Shown piece by piece: positions 5,836 to 8,257 of a stretch of 8,257 bases of DNA. Within the stretch, counting starts at the first letter, position 1; each line of letters opens with the position of its first letter. Both the position numbers and the translations under genes were made by a program. Source of the stretch: an uncultured Bacillota bacterium (GTDB taxonomy: Bacteria > Bacillota_I > Bacilli_A > RF39 > UBA660); contig CANDCB010000033.1 of assembly GCA_947383065.1 (NCBI GenBank), positions 1-8,257 on the forward strand, given 5' to 3'. The notes under the pieces are model-generated. The model did not search any database, was not told the DNA's origin, and worked only from the letters and a program-made list of their open reading frames with translations.

Positions 5836-6765
5836 ATGACTTTTACTACTAGAATAAAAGAGGAAATAACCAAAAATGAAGTATCACCAATTGAAACTCT
5901 GATTGAGTTAGCAGCTTTTATAAGGTTTAATAGTCAAATTAAAAAAAATAAAATAATTTTAATCATGGAAAATGCTTCAGTAGCAAGACGTATGTATAAA
6001 AGTTTAAAAAGTAATTTTGGTATCAATATTAAAATAACAATTCGTAATCAAAAAAGATTTCGTATAAAACAAATTTATATTTTAGAAATATCTGATAAAA
6101 TAGACACAATATTAGAAAGCTTAAATATTTACAAAAACAATAGAAAAATTCTTCCAGAAGATTACTTCTTAAATAGTTCTGAAGAACAAAAAGCCTTTCT
6201 TTGTGGAGCATTTTTAGCCTGTGGTAGTTTAAATGATCCTAGTACTGCTGGATATCACTTAGAATTTACAACCCCAACTAAAAAAGAAGGCCTTTTTCTT
6301 ATTCATCTTTTAAAAAACTTTAATATTCAAGCTAAGATAATAAAAAGAAACAACCATTATATGACATATATAAAAAGTGCTGAAATGATAAGCGATCTTA
6401 TAAGATTATTAGGAGCTACTAACAGTTTCTTCTACTTTGAAGATATTAGAATATATCGTGACCACAAAAATATGGTAAACCGTCTAAATAATTGTGAAAT
6501 AGCCAATCAAGAAAAAATCTTAAAAACAGGGTTAAGACAACTAGAAGACATAAAATATTTACATGAACACGATCTTTTAGGTCTAGTAGATGAAAATGTT
6601 CAAGAAGCAATAAAATATCGTGAAGCATACCCTGAGACATCCTTACAAGAACTTGCCGATATCATCTCTAGTGAAACAGGTCGCCAAATAGGTAAATCTG
6701 GTATAAACCATTATTTTATTAAAATTAGAAAACTAGTAGAAAAACATAAAGAAAAAAATAATTAA
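5836..6765 (+). CDS. whiA: Sporulation/division regulator WhiA
   Basis: WhiA is a DNA-binding protein combining a LAGLIDADG-homing-endonuclease-like fold with a C-terminal helix-turn-helix. It drives sporulation septation in Streptomyces and affects division and chromosome segregation in Bacillus. Here (309 residues) the LAGLIDADG-like part shows KAFLCGAFLACGSLNDP (119-135) and YHLEF (140-144). The family stretch IRIYRDHKNMVNRLNNCEIA (204-223) follows. The HTH covers SLQELADIISSETGR (269-283) and SGINHYFIKIRKL (288-300). ATG 5836 is preferred over an in-frame TTG at 5821: GAAGG (5823-5827) is suitably placed as its ribosome binding site, and MTFTTRIKEEI fits the usual N-terminus. It starts one base after the yvcK stop, the conserved yvcK-whiA order. 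Confidence 0.94.
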   Translation: MTFTTRIKEEITKNEVSPIETLIELAAFIRFNSQIKKNKIILIMENASVARRMYKSLKSNFGINIKITIRNQKRFRIKQIYILEISDKIDTILESLNIYKNNRKILPEDYFLNSSEEQKAFLCGAFLACGSLNDPSTAGYHLEFTTPTKKEGLFLIHLLKNFNIQAKIIKRNNHYMTYIKSAEMISDLIRLLGATNSFFYFEDIRIYRDHKNMVNRLNNCEIANQEKILKTGLRQLEDIKYLHEHDLLGLVDENVQEAIKYREAYPETSLQELADIISSETGRQIGKSGINHYFIKIRKLVEKHKEKNN

Positions 6766-6776
6766 AGAGGTATATT

Positions 6777-7355
6777 ATGAATATAAAATCAGATGCAATT
6801 TTAAAAATGCTTGAACTAAATAATTACAAAGAAAAATATACAGAAGAAGATTTAAAAAAAATAACATCTTTAAAAATAGATATGGATAACATAAACAATA
6901 ATCCCACATATATTGATTATCAAGAACTAGCTTTATTGTCAAACTTAAAAGAACTAACACTTGATAATATAATAATTGAAGAAACATTAATAAATTGTAT
7001 CGAAGTTTTACCGAATTTAACCTCTTTATATTTACTTAATTGTGAAACAGCCACAAATTTAGAAAATTTAGCTGTTGATAACTGTGATTTTGAATTTAAT
7101 ACTTTAAAAGAAATAATTATACAAAATCTAACTTTGAAAAATATTAATTGCCCACCTTTATATTTTAGTACACATACTTTATGTCTGATTAATTGCAACA
7201 TTAAATCTTTAGATATATTATCATCTATTAATACCAATACTTTGATAATAAATAATAAATCATATCTGGAAAAAGAAAAAGAGTTTGCAAGTTTAACCTG
7301 CAAAATTATTATACTTGAAGATTCTACTGATAATATATTGAAGGAGATGAACTAA
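6777..7355 (+). CDS. Leucine-rich-repeat-like cytosolic protein of unknown function
   Basis: I do not recognise a named family for this 192-residue protein. It has no signal peptide or membrane segment. After a charged helical start (about 1-32) it shows six units resembling an LRR strand with pattern NLxxLxLxNCxI: NLKELTLDNIII (57-67), NLTSLYLLNCET (80-91), NLENLAVDNCDF (94-105), TLKEIIIQNLTL (109-120), STHTLCLINCNI (131-142) and NTNTLIINNKSY (152-163). Cysteine recurs at the same place in three units (C89, C103, C139). Such solenoids usually bind proteins. AGAGG (6766-6770) lies six bases before the ATG, and the gene begins 11 bases after whiA, so it is probably co-transcribed. Its stop TAA overlaps the next ATG (TAATG), which suggests translational coupling to the transglutaminase-like gene. 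It may be a partner or adaptor of that protein. The LRR call is from pattern only. Confidence 0.7.
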   Translation: MNIKSDAILKMLELNNYKEKYTEEDLKKITSLKIDMDNINNNPTYIDYQELALLSNLKELTLDNIIIEETLINCIEVLPNLTSLYLLNCETATNLENLAVDNCDFEFNTLKEIIIQNLTLKNINCPPLYFSTHTLCLINCNIKSLDILSSINTNTLIINNKSYLEKEKEFASLTCKIIILEDSTDNILKEMN

Positions 7356-8211
7356 TGCCTTCTAATGAACCTTTAAATTTAAATAAACTATACCAAACTA
7401 ATGATATTATAATGCTAGTAAAGGGTGAGATAACTGAAAAAGATGTAAGCTATTTAAATGGTTTAAATAAAAAAATAATTTTAGTTTTAAAAAATACTAA
7501 AGGCCAGAATAGTCAAATTATAAAAAAATTAAATGGTGATAATATAACATTTAGTGTCCTAGGTGGTTTAGATTATAATTCTCAAAAAAAATTTAGAAGT
7601 TATGATTATGTAAGCCGCACTTTAAATAGTCCTCAAGTCCTTGCTAAAATTATTGAAGAATATGAAGCAATAGAACGTGGAATCGACCCCTCATGGGATG
7701 ATACTTTGAAATGTGCATATGTCTATAAAACATTGACTGAAAAACTTCACTATAAATATAATAATGAAGAAACATATTGTCGTATAGGTTCTCATACTTA
7801 TGAAGTAACTAGAAGTTTAAGTGGAATTATTTTTGGCCGCTTAGTATGTTCTGGTTTTGCATTAGTCTTTAAAGAAGCTATGGACCGTTTAGGGATAACC
7901 TGTATTTATCAAAATAAAAAAGGACGCCACAGTTGGGATATTGTTAAACTAGCTGGCGCTTATCGAGGAATTGAATTAACATGGGAATGTTATAGTAAGG
8001 AAAATAATTCTTGTAGTTTTGACTATTTTGGTTTAAATCCTAATTTTTATCAAGAATCAAGCCATGACATATCTAATGATAAAGATGAGACCATGTATCC
8101 TTTAAAACCATTTCAACAATCAGAAATTCAAGAAATAATAAAAAAAGTTAATAAAGGTTTAATAAAAGAAGAACCATTTTTTGAAATAATAAATAATGAT
8201 GGTATAAAAAT
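7355..8211 (+). CDS. Transglutaminase-like (papain-fold) protein, 3' truncated at contig end
   Basis: The native part covers 285-286 codons and runs to the end of genuine sequence. An in-frame TAG at 8231-8233 belongs to sequencing adapter, so the true C-terminus is unknown. The core motifs of the bacterial transglutaminase-like superfamily are present in order: GRLVCSGFALVFKEAMDRLG (161-180) with nucleophile C165, then GRHSWDIV (190-197) with H192, then GIELTWE (205-211). E207 stands where most members have Asp in a DVTWD motif. A downstream segment DYFGLNPNFYQESSHDI resembles the FLxSDxxxxxxH region after the core. The N-terminal 150 residues are a separate, unfamiliar domain. No signal peptide is seen, so it is probably cytosolic, unlike many secreted relatives. 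AAGGAG (7341-7346) is a strong ribosome binding site nine bases upstream, inside the previous gene. Activity could be protease, transglutaminase or amidase; it is not the spore Tgl enzyme. Confidence 0.82.
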
Positions 8212-8257
8212 AGATCGGAAGAGCGTCGTGTAGGGAAAGAGTGTGACGTGGTGGGGG
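8212..8257. other. Illumina adapter read-through at the contig end (non-genomic)
   Basis: Bases 8212-8244 match the TruSeq adapter as I know it: AGATCGGAAGAGC followed by GTCGTGTAGGGAAAGAGTGT. The remaining 13 bases (gacgtggtggggg) are G-rich and look like a degraded continuation of adapter or poly-G read end. The GC-rich composition contrasts sharply with the AT-rich genome. The junction falls at an A shared by both sides, so it is fixed to within one base. It encodes the spurious protein tail DRKSVV. Confidence 0.96.

Noticed and set aside
6920..7303. Minus-strand open frame opposite the LRR-like gene (127 codons)
   Set aside because: The plus-strand gene has a good ribosome binding site, operon spacing and regular repeats. 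The antisense frame has none.
1..8257. tRNA, rRNA, CRISPR array, insertion sequence or phage genes
   Set aside because: No cloverleaf, regular spaced repeat array, transposase motif or terminal inverted repeats could be seen on either strand. The spacers are short and accounted for by promoters and terminators.
8211..8257. GC-rich end as horizontally acquired DNA or the start of an RNA gene
   Set aside because: The sequence is identical to sequencing adapter over 33 bases, which fully explains the composition shift.

Overview
The window is a strongly AT-rich stretch of bacterial chromosome with dense, short-spaced genes. It looks like an uncultured, spore-forming member of the Bacilli, perhaps an RF39/Erysipelotrichales-like gut lineage. 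The evidence is the gene set: the spore-coat protein GerQ, a YitT-family membrane protein, FtsEX with a secreted hydrolase, and the YvcK-WhiA pair. Every tryptophan in the recognised genes is TGG, and one gene (ftsX) ends in TGA, so the standard bacterial code fits rather than the Mycoplasma code. The lineage is an inference from gene content only.

Layout, left to right. (1) 1-408: 3' part of a metallo-beta-lactamase-fold hydrolase. (2) 414-445: a terminator hairpin shared with the convergent gerQ (448-807, minus strand). (3) 808-891: a short divergent region with a palindrome over a TATAAT box, then yitT-like (892-1782) with its own terminator. (4) 1784-1969: a regulatory gap with an inverted repeat and a good extended -10 promoter. 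It leads an operon of ftsE, ftsX and a secreted coiled-coil/M23 peptidoglycan hydrolase (1970-4774). The three genes overlap and end at a strong terminator. (5) 4809-4886: a second extended -10 promoter. It leads yvcK, whiA, a leucine-rich-repeat-like protein and a transglutaminase-like protein (4887 to the end), with gaps or overlaps of at most a few bases.

How they work together. FtsE and FtsX form a membrane machine that transmits ATP hydrolysis across the membrane to a partner hydrolase. The neighbouring M23 protein is the obvious partner, so this operon is a cell-wall-cleavage module for division or elongation. YvcK and WhiA link carbon/UDP-sugar status with cell-envelope growth and division. 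The two genes after whiA are unfamiliar: a cytosolic LRR-like protein with a regularly placed cysteine, and a cysteine-protease/transglutaminase-fold protein, apparently translationally coupled. They are the best candidate here for something undescribed.

The last 46 bases are not genomic. From 8212 the sequence matches the Illumina TruSeq adapter read-through and then degenerates to a G-rich tail. The final gene is therefore truncated, and its apparent stop codon and last six residues are artefacts.
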